DNA of 64,000 nucleotides from Opitutaceae bacterium (GTDB lineage: Bacteria > Verrucomicrobiota > Verrucomicrobiia > Opitutales > Opitutaceae). Under the pieces are notes generated by a model. That model was not told the DNA's origin and made no database searches. It saw only the letters and a program-made list of their open reading frames with translations. Positions 27,001 to 34,735 of this stretch are shown here, in pieces; the first letter of the stretch is position 1, and every line of letters begins with the position of its first letter. The stretch lies in contig JAEUGY010000103.1 in the NCBI GenBank assembly GCA_016794625.1, positions 62,001 to 126,000 of the forward strand, in the 5' to 3' direction. The position numbers and the translations under genes are program-made.

Positions 27001-27179
27001 TCTTCGGGCGCAAGGCCGGGTGCCTCGGTCAGAATGATGACGGTGGGTTTCGTCAAATCAGGCAGCACTTCGACCGGCAGCCGCCGTCCCGTCTGCAGCC
27101 CAAGCACGAGGACCACCACGGAGAGGCCGAGCACAACGACCCGGTTCGCCAGCGACCATTGGATGAGGGAATTCAACAT
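24009..27179 (-). CDS. RND-type efflux pump, heavy-metal (CzcA/CusA) subfamily
   Basis: The 1056-aa inner-membrane pump opens with 'SLANRVVVLGLSVVVL' (TM1) and shows two large periplasmic loops and twelve predicted helices. The proton-relay helix reads 'VAIGMVVDDAIVDVEN', with the acidic pair and Glu-Asn seen in RND proteins. It is the energy-converting part of a tripartite exporter driven by proton flow. Of the three CusA methionines, I find His, Lys and Ser/Ala at the likely equivalent places, so copper/silver transport of the CusA type is doubtful; a divalent cation or another substrate is possible. The start at 27179 lies 10 bp after the adaptor stop. Confidence 0.92.
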   Translation of the reverse strand: MLNSLIQWSLANRVVVLGLSVVVLVLGLQTGRRLPVEVLPDLTKPTVIILTEAPGLAPEEVETRVTQPLESALMGVPGLTRLRSNSDVALSLVYAEFAWDTDIYQARVLVQERLQGAREQLPPDIQPTMTPVASLMGEILLVGVRSTIKSGQPGYLSPSDVRTLADGTIKRRLQSIPGIAEILNMGGGVKQIEVQPDPHRLQAHQVSLAELEEAVTKAASTTTGGFLTQGPREVMVRNLAMTTDLGELGRTVIKMAGDRPVTIGDVAHVVWGIEPMRGDATVSVSPEKTPTYGVIMSITKGPGFDTRALTTKIEAALAELRGSFPPGIETTLLFQQKDFIDHAIGNLSEAIRDGAIMVTVVLFLFLLNFRTTFITLMAMPMSFAITLLTFDRLGISVNSMTLGGLAVAIGMVVDDAIVDVENVFRRLRENAASAHPRPRLQVIGRASGEVRNSILYATLLIILVFLPLLGLSGVEGKLFAPIAWATIISMVASFLVSLTLIPVLCSFLLAPKVGAPHGDGRFVSLLKRLLQTTVLRVGLKFPVLVLGLVLMGTVAALLLYPGMGKDFLPAFREETALVAVTSAPGTSLTEMNAIADVVEEQILAVPEVRQVGRRLGRAERGDHVVPVSTAEFDVDFRERVGHEGDRGRSRQAILTELQQRLKTIPGIFAAVGGPLADRIGHMLSGVSAPVVIKVFGPDLDTLRRLGTEIQAVAATLPGLADAKLDQQSSISQLRIEANRSRATAYGVTPGGLNEQLSTLIGGKEVAELREGQRAVNLVIRLPVAWRDSPERIAQLPVETSAGQRIPLSLVADVREAKGPNVIFRENSQRRFTVAIRPTVRDVGTQVVRLQEEVRRRVVLPEGYFVTYEGEFQAQKDATQRIMLLSTVVLAVVVFLLYGYFQSLVLALQVMLSLPLSLVGGLVLTWLTLDNISIATLVGFIAVGGVAARNGIMMLSHYLHLMKHEGEGFTRAMVERGTLERMVPVLMTALAAGIALVPLVLAGDQPGKEILHPVAVVIVGGLVSSTLLEFLVRPLVFLKFGRRAAEQAIARDAAAAQ

Positions 27180-27189
27180 GGTCAAAACG

Positions 27190-28371
27190 TCACTGCACCG
27201 CCGGACCGGCCGTTTTCTTGGGCACACCCTGCGCTCCGGGCCGCGGTCGTCGCCAGAAGGCCACGAGGATCAACGCAACCGCCAGGACAGCACTGACGCC
27301 TTTCCACAGTCGACTGGAGTCGGACGCAGCGTGATCATGGCCGTGGCCCGCGGCCGCGTCGGCCACAGGCCCGCTCGCCTTCGCCGGATCCTTGCCGTTG
27401 AGTTCGGACCCATCCGGCGCATGGGCATGTCCGTGCGCCGCATCCAGGGCATCCTTAAGGGAAATCCCTCCGCCTCCGACAAAGGCGAGTGAATACGCGC
27501 CTTGCGTCACCACCTCGTCGGCGGGCAGGAGTCCGCTGACGATTTCCACGACGCGGTCGTTGCTCTTGCCCACCACCACCGGGGTCTTCACGAACGCGTT
27601 GGGCACATCGAAGTCCTTCACATAAACGAAGCGTCCCGCGGGGTCGCCCTGCAGGGCGCTGCGGGGCACGGTCACGACATCGGTGCGCGTCTCCACGACA
27701 ATCGAAAACTCGGCCCGGAGCCCGGGACGGAGTTGGTCATGGGGATTGGGGAGGAGAAAATACGCATCCAGAGTACCGCTGGCCGTGTCCGCTGCCGTCG
27801 CGAGACGCACCAGCGTGCCTTCCCACCGCTGATCCGGCCAGGCGGCCACGGTGATGTGCGCCTTCACGCCGGGTTTCAGTCGTCCCACGGCGTGCTCGGG
27901 CACGCGGGCGACCGCCAACACCTGCTGGAGATCGGTGATCTCCAGCAGCGCGCGGTCTGGTTCCACGGGGTCACCGAGTCGGACCTCGAGACGCGTCACA
28001 ATGCCGCCAAGGGGAGCCGGCAGTGAAATCGCGGTGGCGGGGGCACCGGGATGCCGGCTCTCCACCTGGAGCACCTCCGCGCCCGCTTCCACGCGATCGC
28101 CGGGCAGTGCGCGCAGCGCCACCACACGGCCCGAGATGCGGCTGGTCACCGCCGCCTGGTGGCCAGGCCGGGCCTCGAGGCGGCCCAGCGCAAACACGGT
28201 CTCCTCAAAGTCCCCCGGCTCAGCCACGACCGTTTGGATACGGAGATTCTGACGGCCGGTGGCATCGAGCACCACGGTGCTGGTCGCCCGCGTGGAGGGT
28301 TCGGCGGCATCCAGCGGCGCCCGGCCCACGAGGAGCAGGCAGATCCAGAGCGTTCGGTTCAGGGAGTTCAT
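27190..28371 (-). CDS. RND efflux periplasmic adaptor with His-rich C-terminus and C-terminal membrane anchor
   Basis: The 393-aa product has a signal peptide (about 1-22). Membrane-fusion-protein domains follow: 'QAAVTSRISGRVVAL' (lipoyl/barrel-sandwich), 'PLGGIVTRLEVRLGDPV', 'AVARVPEHAVGRLKPG', and a beta-barrel with 'LRPGLRAEFSIVVE' and 'VPRSALQGD'. There is no long alpha-hairpin. Unusually, residues about 315-360 hold 'HGHAHAPDG' and 'GHGHDHA', followed by a transmembrane helix 'VSAVLAVALILVAFW' and a basic tail. The protein therefore appears tethered at its C-terminus. Its start overlaps... the start of coupling is at its 5' side: the upstream TolC-like gene stop and this ATG share ATGA. 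Confidence 0.88.
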   Translation of the reverse strand: MNSLNRTLWICLLLVGRAPLDAAEPSTRATSTVVLDATGRQNLRIQTVVAEPGDFEETVFALGRLEARPGHQAAVTSRISGRVVALRALPGDRVEAGAEVLQVESRHPGAPATAISLPAPLGGIVTRLEVRLGDPVEPDRALLEITDLQQVLAVARVPEHAVGRLKPGVKAHITVAAWPDQRWEGTLVRLATAADTASGTLDAYFLLPNPHDQLRPGLRAEFSIVVETRTDVVTVPRSALQGDPAGRFVYVKDFDVPNAFVKTPVVVGKSNDRVVEIVSGLLPADEVVTQGAYSLAFVGGGGISLKDALDAAHGHAHAPDGSELNGKDPAKASGPVADAAAGHGHDHAASDSSRLWKGVSAVLAVALILVAFWRRPRPGAQGVPKKTAGPAVQ

Positions 28372-29648
28372 TCGGAAAGGAGGAGCGCGGTGGTGTGGGG
28401 AAAGGTGGTCGAGGTCAGCCCGTCGACGCGGGCCAGCGCGAGGGCGAAGGCGGTCTCGCACTCGAGCAGTTCACGTCGGAGCTGGATCTGTTCGCGCTGG
28501 GCATCGAGGACATCGATGAGCGGCAGTTGGCCGCTGCGATAGGCCTCGCGGACGAGCGCCAGCGCCTCGTCCGTCGGGGGCAATGCCTCGCGTCGGAGAG
28601 CCTGCGCCGCAGCCAGCGCGGACTGGAGGTCGAGCCAGGCGGCGGAGAACTCGGCGCGCAGGGCCCGTTCCGCGCCGCGCAACTCCCATTCGGCACCGTT
28701 CACGGTTTCCCGGGCCGCACGGATCAGTCCTTGATTTTGGTTGCGGCGCAGCAGGGGCATGGAGACGCCCGCGACGAACGCGGCGTCGTTGCCCGCACGG
28801 AGGAAGCGGATTCCGCCGGCGACCGTGACATCGGGAACAGTCTGCGCCTGTTCCAGGGTGAGCGCGAGGCGGCGACCTGCCACGAGTGAACGCTGCCACT
28901 CCAAGCGGGCGTGGCGGTCGAGCGCCGCACGGAGCGTCGCCTCCGGCGGAAGTGCGTCCGTCGTGCGCACCCGCCCCGGCAGGAGCCCCACGTCCTGAGG
29001 CTCTCCGCCCCAGAGGGTCGCCAGGGTCGTGCGCGCGGCGTGAAGCTGGGACTGGTTTCGCGCCACCTCGGCCTCCGCCATGGCCAGCGCCACCCGGGCC
29101 CGCGCCACCTCGGCGGTCGCACCGGCTCCCGCCTGCACGCGCGCCGACACCGCCGCCAGCGTCTCGCGCGCGAGCGCCACCGGTGTTTCCGCGAGCTCGA
29201 GGCGTTGCTGCGCGGCCAGCACGGTCACGTAGGCGATCGCCGTGGCGTTCAGAACCTCGGTTTGGATGACGTCGGTCTCTCGGGCCGCACTTTCACGGTC
29301 CTGCCCGGCCACCGCCACGCGTTTCTCCCGTTTGCCACCACGTTCCAGCGTTTGCTGGGCCTGCACCGTGGTTTCCAGGCTCCGCACTCCCTGGAGGTCA
29401 CCGGTGCCCAGCGCGTTTTCCAAGGCCACTTCGACGGTGGGGTTCGGTCGGAGCGCGGCCTGTTCGCGCCGCGCCTCCACCGCGCGCTCGCCCGCCCGGC
29501 GCACCTCCAGCTGGGGGTGACGCTCGGTCGCCCGGCGCAGGGCGACCTCGAGGGTCAAGGGAACGCGCAGCGGTTCGTCTCCCAACACGGGAAAAACGGG
29601 ACTGCCGGACAAAAGCGCAAGGAGACAAAAAGCGAGACGTGCATTCAT
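28368..29648 (-). CDS. TolC-family outer membrane channel of the RND efflux operon
   Basis: The 426-aa product has a signal peptide (about 1-23, 'SPVFPVLGDEP'). It has two OEP repeats, 'LTLEVALRRATERHPQLEV' and 'RREALPPTDEALALVREAYRSG', and helical hairpins rich in Ala, Arg and Glu with the typical 'LDAQREQIQLRRELLECE' turn. It resembles the CusC/CzcC group. It is first of the three pump genes, and its stop overlaps the adaptor start by four bases, so the channel, adaptor and pump are co-translated. It forms the outer-membrane exit duct. Confidence 0.9.
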   Translation of the reverse strand: MNARLAFCLLALLSGSPVFPVLGDEPLRVPLTLEVALRRATERHPQLEVRRAGERAVEARREQAALRPNPTVEVALENALGTGDLQGVRSLETTVQAQQTLERGGKREKRVAVAGQDRESAARETDVIQTEVLNATAIAYVTVLAAQQRLELAETPVALARETLAAVSARVQAGAGATAEVARARVALAMAEAEVARNQSQLHAARTTLATLWGGEPQDVGLLPGRVRTTDALPPEATLRAALDRHARLEWQRSLVAGRRLALTLEQAQTVPDVTVAGGIRFLRAGNDAAFVAGVSMPLLRRNQNQGLIRAARETVNGAEWELRGAERALRAEFSAAWLDLQSALAAAQALRREALPPTDEALALVREAYRSGQLPLIDVLDAQREQIQLRRELLECETAFALALARVDGLTSTTFPHTTALLLSE

Positions 29649-29761
29649 GGTGCGTGTGGGTGAGCGGACCGCATCGATCCGAACGGGCGACAAGCCCGGA
29701 GACGCCGGCGCCACGCGCCGGCCCGATCATCATTTCGCCGAATCGTCCGCGCAGGGACGAC

Positions 29762-30163
29762 TCAGGCCACACTCACCGACGGCGCCCGCGGCGCAGGCGC
29801 GGCCCGACGCTCAACATGGCGGATGGGCACCCATTCGAGGGAACGGCTTCGCTCCGCCGGACGCACCGCGAGGGGCCCGGGCAAGGCCCGCGGCTCAACC
29901 AGCTCGGCGGTGAGCACGAGCCAAACGGCCTGCCACTCCGGCGCGGAGACTTTGGCTACGGAGGTGGAGGCAACCACTGACCCGCCTTCGACGACCTCGC
30001 AGCCGTCATGCTCGCAATTCAATGGTGTATCGGGACAGCAGGTTGAGGCCTCCTCGTCGTGTCCGGCCTCCCACACGCCCGCCGCTTCCAACACGCAATG
30101 CTGCGTCGCCACCAGCCAGACGGCCAGCCAGAGGAGCACGGAGATGCGGCGGAATCGGTTCAC
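29762..30163 (-). CDS. Small secreted Cys-containing protein heading the efflux operon
   Basis: From a GTG at 30163 the product is 133 aa with a signal-like N-terminus 'FRRISVLLWLAVWLVATQHCVLEAAG'; the family-like part is written here only as far as it shows charge then hydrophobic run. A cluster 'CCPDTPLNCEHDGC' follows (residues about 42-55), a plausible metal-binding loop, then an Arg/Pro-rich tail. A longer form from GTG 30229 (155 aa) is possible. TTGACA (complement of 30194-30199) with TTTGCT 17 nt on may be a promoter close to the shorter start. It lies 113 bp upstream of the TolC-like gene on the same strand. I do not recognise a family; a metal sensor or binding role is inferred from position. 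Confidence 0.55.
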   Translation of the reverse strand: MNRFRRISVLLWLAVWLVATQHCVLEAAGVWEAGHDEEASTCCPDTPLNCEHDGCEVVEGGSVVASTSVAKVSAPEWQAVWLVLTAELVEPRALPGPLAVRPAERSRSLEWVPIRHVERRAAPAPRAPSVSVA

Positions 30164-30300
30164 CGCCAACAGCAAAGGCCCGCGGCCGGCGGTTGTCAAA
30201 TTCCGGATCGCCGCGCTTTCCGCCGTCACGCAACAAACACCTAAAAGTCAACGTAATGAAAATCTGATACCCGATCGGCGTGGCAGCCGTCCCGGGGTAC

Positions 30301-31725
30301 TCACGGTTCCACGGTCACGATCACGCGTCGGTAGCGCGTGAGGCGCGGTACGCCGTGGTCCGTCACTTCCAGGATGAGGTGGAGGGTTCCCAGCCGAAGG
30401 ACGCGGGCGGTGGGGGCGACCATCCAGGCCTTCATCTGATCGTCATTGCGAATCGTCACCGGCTGGCCTGTCCGCGCGCTGGCCGTCGTGAGGGTGCCGG
30501 CTTCGCCATAACAGAACCAGCGGTAGGAAAGCGCATCCCCATCCGGATCGGAGCTGCCTTCGGCACTGAGTTCGATCCGCTGGCCGGCACGCACGGTCAG
30601 TTCGCTCGCATGGCCCAGCTGCACGCGGGGGGGATGATTGGCCTGGTGGAAAGGCTGGAGGGTCCAGTCCATGCGCGCCGCAAAGTCATTCTGATACGCG
30701 GAGCGCCAGCGCCAGATCGTGGCGTGGTTGCTGGTGTGCCACTGGCCGTCCACTCCACGGACTTCGTCGACCGCATCAGTCCAGATGGGTCGGGTCTCGG
30801 GTTCCAAAAACCACCGCTGGGTGCGCGGGAGGTAGCGTTCATAGCGTCCACCCCAGCCACCCCAATCGGGTCGGTCCGGGACCTGCAATCCGGTGTCCAC
30901 CAGGCCGAGGAAACTCGGGGTGTCACCTTCCATCAGGTATTCCGTGCGAGGGTACTCCGCTCCGAGCGGTCCTTTCTTGCGCACCGCCTGGTCAAGCCAG
31001 GGATTGTCGACCAGGGAGAAGTCGGCGCCGGCGAAACGGCCGTGAAACCGGTCGCCGCTGATGCCGCTCCACGTGGCGAAATGGTAGGCGCCGCCGGAGT
31101 GGAATCCGGGACTGACGATGTAGAACAGATCGGGAAAGTGCTTTCGTATCCAAGGGCCGGAGTCATCTTGGTCGGAGATGGCATAGACCCGGAGCTTGGC
31201 CACAAACGCAGCCACGGCCTCGGGCGGGCGGGTCGCCCGCACCTTCCAAAGCGCCTGCGCGAGCACATTGGGGCCGCCCCAGACCGGGACCCAGAGGGGC
31301 CGGGGGTCGTCGCGATCCGCAGCGGCGATGAGCAAGTCGGATCCGCTGGAGTCCATGCCCTCCCCCACCGCGTGCAGGCCATAGTCGGGTCTTCCCTCCC
31401 GAATCACCGCGAGCAGGGTCTCCGCCGTCGGATACCGGGGGTCGTGGAGTCGCAGGTTGGGCTGCACCTTGCCATAGGCCTCGACAATGGAGCGGAGGCG
31501 CCAGGCCGCGGTTTTGTTCTTTTGGTGGACGGACGTCGTGGCCACGAGGCCCTCCACATCGAGTTCGTTTGTGTAAACGAGGAGTCGGACGAGCGACATG
31601 GCGTCGTCCGGCTCGTTTTCGATGTCGGTCAGCACCACCAACCGGGGTTTGCGGATGTCAGCGGCACCAGCCAGGGTGCAGGCGAGGAGGCACAAGAGGA
31701 GGTGTCGCAGGGCGGTGGCACTCAT
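30301..31725 (-). CDS. DUF1593 (Sde182-like, nucleoside-hydrolase fold) secreted protein
   Basis: The 474-aa product has a signal peptide (about 1-21, 'LLACTLAGAAD'). The nucleoside-hydrolase-like domain opens with 'VVLTDIENEPDDAMSLVRLL', which holds the Asp cluster used for calcium in that fold, then 'VEGLVATTS' and 'WVPVWGGPNVLAQAL'. After about residue 340 an Ig-like/cadherin-like C-terminal domain follows ('AEGSSDPDGDALSYRW'). Proteins of this type (Sde0182 family) were described as cellulose-binding; a glycan or nucleoside-like hydrolase role is possible but unproven. It is divergent from the SGNH-DUF1080 gene with a 223-bp spacer in which I see no clear signal. Confidence 0.86.
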   Translation of the reverse strand: MSATALRHLLLCLLACTLAGAADIRKPRLVVLTDIENEPDDAMSLVRLLVYTNELDVEGLVATTSVHQKNKTAAWRLRSIVEAYGKVQPNLRLHDPRYPTAETLLAVIREGRPDYGLHAVGEGMDSSGSDLLIAAADRDDPRPLWVPVWGGPNVLAQALWKVRATRPPEAVAAFVAKLRVYAISDQDDSGPWIRKHFPDLFYIVSPGFHSGGAYHFATWSGISGDRFHGRFAGADFSLVDNPWLDQAVRKKGPLGAEYPRTEYLMEGDTPSFLGLVDTGLQVPDRPDWGGWGGRYERYLPRTQRWFLEPETRPIWTDAVDEVRGVDGQWHTSNHATIWRWRSAYQNDFAARMDWTLQPFHQANHPPRVQLGHASELTVRAGQRIELSAEGSSDPDGDALSYRWFCYGEAGTLTTASARTGQPVTIRNDDQMKAWMVAPTARVLRLGTLHLILEVTDHGVPRLTRYRRVIVTVEP

Positions 31726-31948
31726 GGGTCGGCGCGGGAGCGGAAGGGGTGGGAAGCGGCGGTCGGACGGGACATCGGGGCCCGGCCGGGCGCGTCGCCG
31801 GAACCCGGGCAGGCTAACAGGGTTCACCGGCCCCCACCACCTCTCTTCCCGCCAAAACCACCCCGATCCTAGTCCCCGTCGGGAGCATCGCCCCGCACGC
31901 CGGCTTGCGCCCGGACCCGCTTCGCGCCCACCATGGCCGGCCCCGACC

Positions 31949-33247
31949 ATGACCTTTCGCGTTTTCCCCCACCCTCGTTTCCTTCTCCTCCTGACGACTC
32001 TGAGCCTGGGAGGCCCCGCGGGCTCCCTGCTCCCGGCCCAGACTGCCCTGCCGGAGGCCGCGCCGGGTCTGGCCATCCCCGCCACCGACGACGGACTCGC
32101 CGGCCGCGGTCCGATTCGACGCATGGACTGGTTTCAGCGGCTCTGGCTGGAACGGCGCACCGGCTGGGCCGCCCGCAAGAGCCAGGACCAGGGAGCGGTC
32201 GTATTCCTGGGCGACTCCATCACGCAGGGATGGTCCGGGCTGGGGGGCGTGTTTCCCGGACTGAAGGTGGCCAACCGGGGTATCAGCGGTGACACCACAC
32301 GCGGCGTGCTCTACCGCCTGCGGGAGGACGTGCTCTCGTTGCAGCCGCGCGCGGTGGTCTTGCTCATCGGCACCAACGATCTGGAGGAAATGGCCGAGCC
32401 GGAGATCGCCAGCGGCAATGTGGAGCTCATCCTCGACGCCCTCCAGCAACACCAACCCACCCTGCCCGTGGTGCTGTGCGCAGTCTTTCCCAGCGCCGCC
32501 TCCAAAAAACGTCCCTCCGACAAGATCATCCGGCTGAACCAGCTGCTCTTCGCCCTGCTGAAGGAGCGTCCGCAGGTGACGTTTCTCGATACCTGGGCGC
32601 TCTTCGCCGGGGACAAGGGCGACGCCCGGGCCGAGGAGTTCCCCGACCTGCTGCACCCCAATGCACGCGCCTACCTGAAGTGGGGGCGCGCGCTGCGGCC
32701 AATCCTCGAGACGCTGCAGCTGGTGCCAGCGTGGCCGGACGACTTTGCTCCGGAACCGGGCTTCGTCAGCCTCTTCAACGGCCGCGACCTCAGCGGTTGG
32801 AGCTACCTGGATCAGCCGTTGGCGGTGGGCAGCACGGCGACCCCGGACGATCGCTTCGTGGTTCGCCATGGACGTCTGGTCGTCACGGTCTCGCGGCTCC
32901 TTCGCGCCTACGCCCGCCTGCAGACGGTTCGCACGTATCCACGCGACTTTGAACTGCGGCTGGAATTCCGCGCCAGTCCAAACGCCGACAGTGGCGTTTT
33001 CGTTCGCGGTCCGCAATTGCAGTGCCGCGACTTCCTCCTTGCGGGTCCCTACCTCGACTTGCAGCGCTATCGACCGCTGGACTGGAATGAACTGGTCGTC
33101 ACGGTGCGCGGTGGACTCGCTCGGGCGACGTGCAATGGCGAGGTCTTGGTCGAGGCGTTCCCGGTGCCGGCGGACGGTCCGATCGGACTGGAGAGCGACC
33201 ACGGGCAGATCGAATACCGACGCATTCGTCTCAAAGAGTCGCCCTGA
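31949..33247 (+). CDS. SGNH/GDSL hydrolase fused to a DUF1080 (3-keto-disaccharide hydrolase-type) domain
   Basis: The 432-aa product has a signal peptide (about 1-31). Residues about 60-260 form an SGNH hydrolase: block I 'FLGDSITQGW' (Ser), 'NRGISGDTT' (Gly), 'LIGTNDLEE' (Asn) and 'DLLHPNARAY' (Asp-His). Residues about 275-430 form a DUF1080 jelly-roll: 'FVSLFNGRDLSGW', 'DFELRLEFRASPNADSGVFVRG' in family pattern, and 'IGLESDHGQIEYRRIRL'. SGNH enzymes remove acyl groups from sugars. DUF1080 proteins include lyases/hydrolases of 3-keto-glycosides. The fusion suggests de-esterification and cleavage of one glycan. The ATG at 31949 is chosen by the signal peptide. Confidence 0.9.
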   Translation: MTFRVFPHPRFLLLLTTLSLGGPAGSLLPAQTALPEAAPGLAIPATDDGLAGRGPIRRMDWFQRLWLERRTGWAARKSQDQGAVVFLGDSITQGWSGLGGVFPGLKVANRGISGDTTRGVLYRLREDVLSLQPRAVVLLIGTNDLEEMAEPEIASGNVELILDALQQHQPTLPVVLCAVFPSAASKKRPSDKIIRLNQLLFALLKERPQVTFLDTWALFAGDKGDARAEEFPDLLHPNARAYLKWGRALRPILETLQLVPAWPDDFAPEPGFVSLFNGRDLSGWSYLDQPLAVGSTATPDDRFVVRHGRLVVTVSRLLRAYARLQTVRTYPRDFELRLEFRASPNADSGVFVRGPQLQCRDFLLAGPYLDLQRYRPLDWNELVVTVRGGLARATCNGEVLVEAFPVPADGPIGLESDHGQIEYRRIRLKESP

Positions 33248-33539
33248 AGCCGGCGTCTGGTTCCACCCGTTCCGCCTGTGTGATCGCACCGGCGTCGCGC
33301 GCGAGCTCGTCGCACAGTTCGCCGACGCGCGCGGAGGTGGCCAGGGCCACATCCGCCGCTTCCAACCGTCCTCGGGTTTCGAGGACAAACGCCAAGTCGA
33401 TCAGCTCCGTGCGCAAGCGGTCGAGTTTGGTCCTGACGTCTCCGGCTGCTCGCGCTCGGTGCGCGTCACAGGTGCCGGAATCGCGCGCCGGCGGCGCGTT
33501 CCATCCCGTTCTTGAGTCGCAGAAGGACGGCGCGTTCAT
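33231..33539 (-). CDS. Small conserved-looking hypothetical protein
   Basis: The 102-aa open frame encodes a soluble, mostly helical protein with 'VRTKLDRLRTELIDLAFVLE' and 'GRLEAADVALATSARVGEL' as its core (about residues 35-85). Its alternating charged and aliphatic residues look like real coding sequence, unlike the overlapping frames on the other strand. It ends 17 bp inside the 3' end of the SGNH-DUF1080 gene (tail to tail). It starts one base before the stop of the upstream SRPBCC gene, so the two are probably one transcript. Function is unknown. Confidence 0.6.
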   Translation of the reverse strand: MNAPSFCDSRTGWNAPPARDSGTCDAHRARAAGDVRTKLDRLRTELIDLAFVLETRGRLEAADVALATSARVGELCDELARDAGAITQAERVEPDAGFRATL

Positions 33540-33540
33540 G

Positions 33541-34080
33541 TCACTTACCCGCGCTGGACTCCGAAACGGTTTTGAGATCGGCCAGTCCTTGTTCAAAGGG
33601 GCGGCCGATCATGGTGTCCATGCTCACCACAAGACCAAGGAGTTTGCCGATGAAGAGGTTCTCTCCCGACATGGACCACGTGACTTCCGTCCCGGACGCC
33701 TGAGGGCGAAAGATGAACTCGGCGGTGGCCGTCGAGGCGAAGGGCTTCTCGAAATCCATGCGCATCCGGATCTGCTCGCCCGGGCGGCTGTCAACAATCG
33801 TCATCGAACCGGTCCCAACCTGATGGTTGCCGACCCAGCCAAAGCTCGCCCCCACCCCCGCGCGCGGTCCGGAGTAGGTGGACTTCATCGTCGGATCGAG
33901 CTTCGCCCATGGGTTGATGGTATTCCACGTCTGGAGGTCATTGACCTGGTGGAACGGAACCGCCGCCGGCGCGGCGATCACAATGCTGCGTTCGATCCGG
34001 TAGTGGCTGGGCTGCAGGGAAGCGACGACCAGCACGACGACGATGAGGATGGCAATGGCAATGAGGACCTTGGCAAGCAT
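33541..34080 (-). CDS. SRPBCC (polyketide cyclase/START-like) family membrane-anchored protein
   Basis: The 179-aa product begins with a transmembrane helix ('LIAIAILIVVVLVVASL', about 5-22). The START/Bet v1-like domain follows: 'HYRIERSIVIAAPAAVPFHQVNDL', 'WNTINPWAKLDPTMKSTYSG', 'GSMTIVDSRPGEQI' and 'TEVTWSMSGEN'. Such domains form a deep hydrophobic pocket for lipids or other small molecules, but the ligand is not known for this group. It is probably followed by the small gene at 33231 in one transcript and is divergent from the TIGR03067 gene. Confidence 0.88.
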   Translation of the reverse strand: MLAKVLIAIAILIVVVLVVASLQPSHYRIERSIVIAAPAAVPFHQVNDLQTWNTINPWAKLDPTMKSTYSGPRAGVGASFGWVGNHQVGTGSMTIVDSRPGEQIRMRMDFEKPFASTATAEFIFRPQASGTEVTWSMSGENLFIGKLLGLVVSMDTMIGRPFEQGLADLKTVSESSAGK

Positions 34081-34279
34081 GATGCAAACGGAGACGCGTG
34101 AAGAGGTGGTTGGGCCGGAGAGCGATCCACCGGCGGTTCACCTTAGGATCGAACGAGAACCCTTCGTTTCGACAACGGACGCGCGACCGGTGCAACGACG
34201 GCCTCCATCCCTCACCCTTGCCTTCGGCGCTGGAGACGGCACCGTCGCTGACCACGCTGACCGGACCCACCTCTCGACC

Positions 34280-34693
34280 ATGGATTCACCCCTCGACGGC
34301 CATTGGGCCCTGATTCGCGCGGAAATGGACGGGCAGCTGGCGCCCCAGCTGGTTGTGCAGCGCACACGCTTGGTGCTCTCCCGGGGACGCTACACGGTGC
34401 TCTTCTCCGGCGATCCCGCCGACGGGGGTACGTTCGCGGTCATCGCTTCTGGCACAACCGCCACCTTGCTGCTGCAGGGCGAGGTGGGCCACAACGCCGG
34501 TCGCAACATCCCCTGCCTCTTTCAACAAGTGGGCGATCGTTTGCGCATCTGCTACGGTCTGGATGGCACCTTGCCGTCCCGTTTCGGCGCCGCAGCGGGA
34601 GAGGCCCGCTACCTCGCCACCTACCGGCGGGGAAATCCGCTGGATGAGGGCGACGAAGCCGGCACAGACGGACCCGACTCGCCCTCGGACTGA
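34280..34693 (+). CDS. TIGR03067-like small protein
   Basis: The 137-aa product has the pattern of the TIGR03067 domain found widely in Planctomycetota and Verrucomicrobiota: 'LDGHWALIRAEMDGQLAPQ' near the start, then a lipocalin-like run of strands ('RLVLSRGRYTVLFSG', 'IPCLFQQVGDRLRICYGL'), and an acidic Asp/Ser-rich tail. No signal peptide is seen. The function of the family is unknown. The ATG at 34280 is chosen because the domain starts right after it; the open frame continues upstream without homology. It is convergent with the PQQ-like gene, 42 bp away. Confidence 0.75.
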   Translation: MDSPLDGHWALIRAEMDGQLAPQLVVQRTRLVLSRGRYTVLFSGDPADGGTFAVIASGTTATLLLQGEVGHNAGRNIPCLFQQVGDRLRICYGLDGTLPSRFGAAAGEARYLATYRRGNPLDEGDEAGTDGPDSPSD

Positions 34694-34735
34694 ACACAAT
34701 CGCCCATCCACCGGGCGTCCCTGCGCTTCGGTGCC

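Noticed and set aside
29704..29722. Perfect GCCGGCGC/GCGCCGGC hairpin before the TolC-like gene of the efflux operon
   Set aside because: No T-tract follows on either strand, so it is not called a terminator; it may be a chance GC palindrome.
33788..33798. CTGTCAACAAT, a 9 of 10 match to the GntR operator
   Set aside because: It falls inside the SRPBCC coding sequence, is not palindromic at the outer base, and is likely chance.
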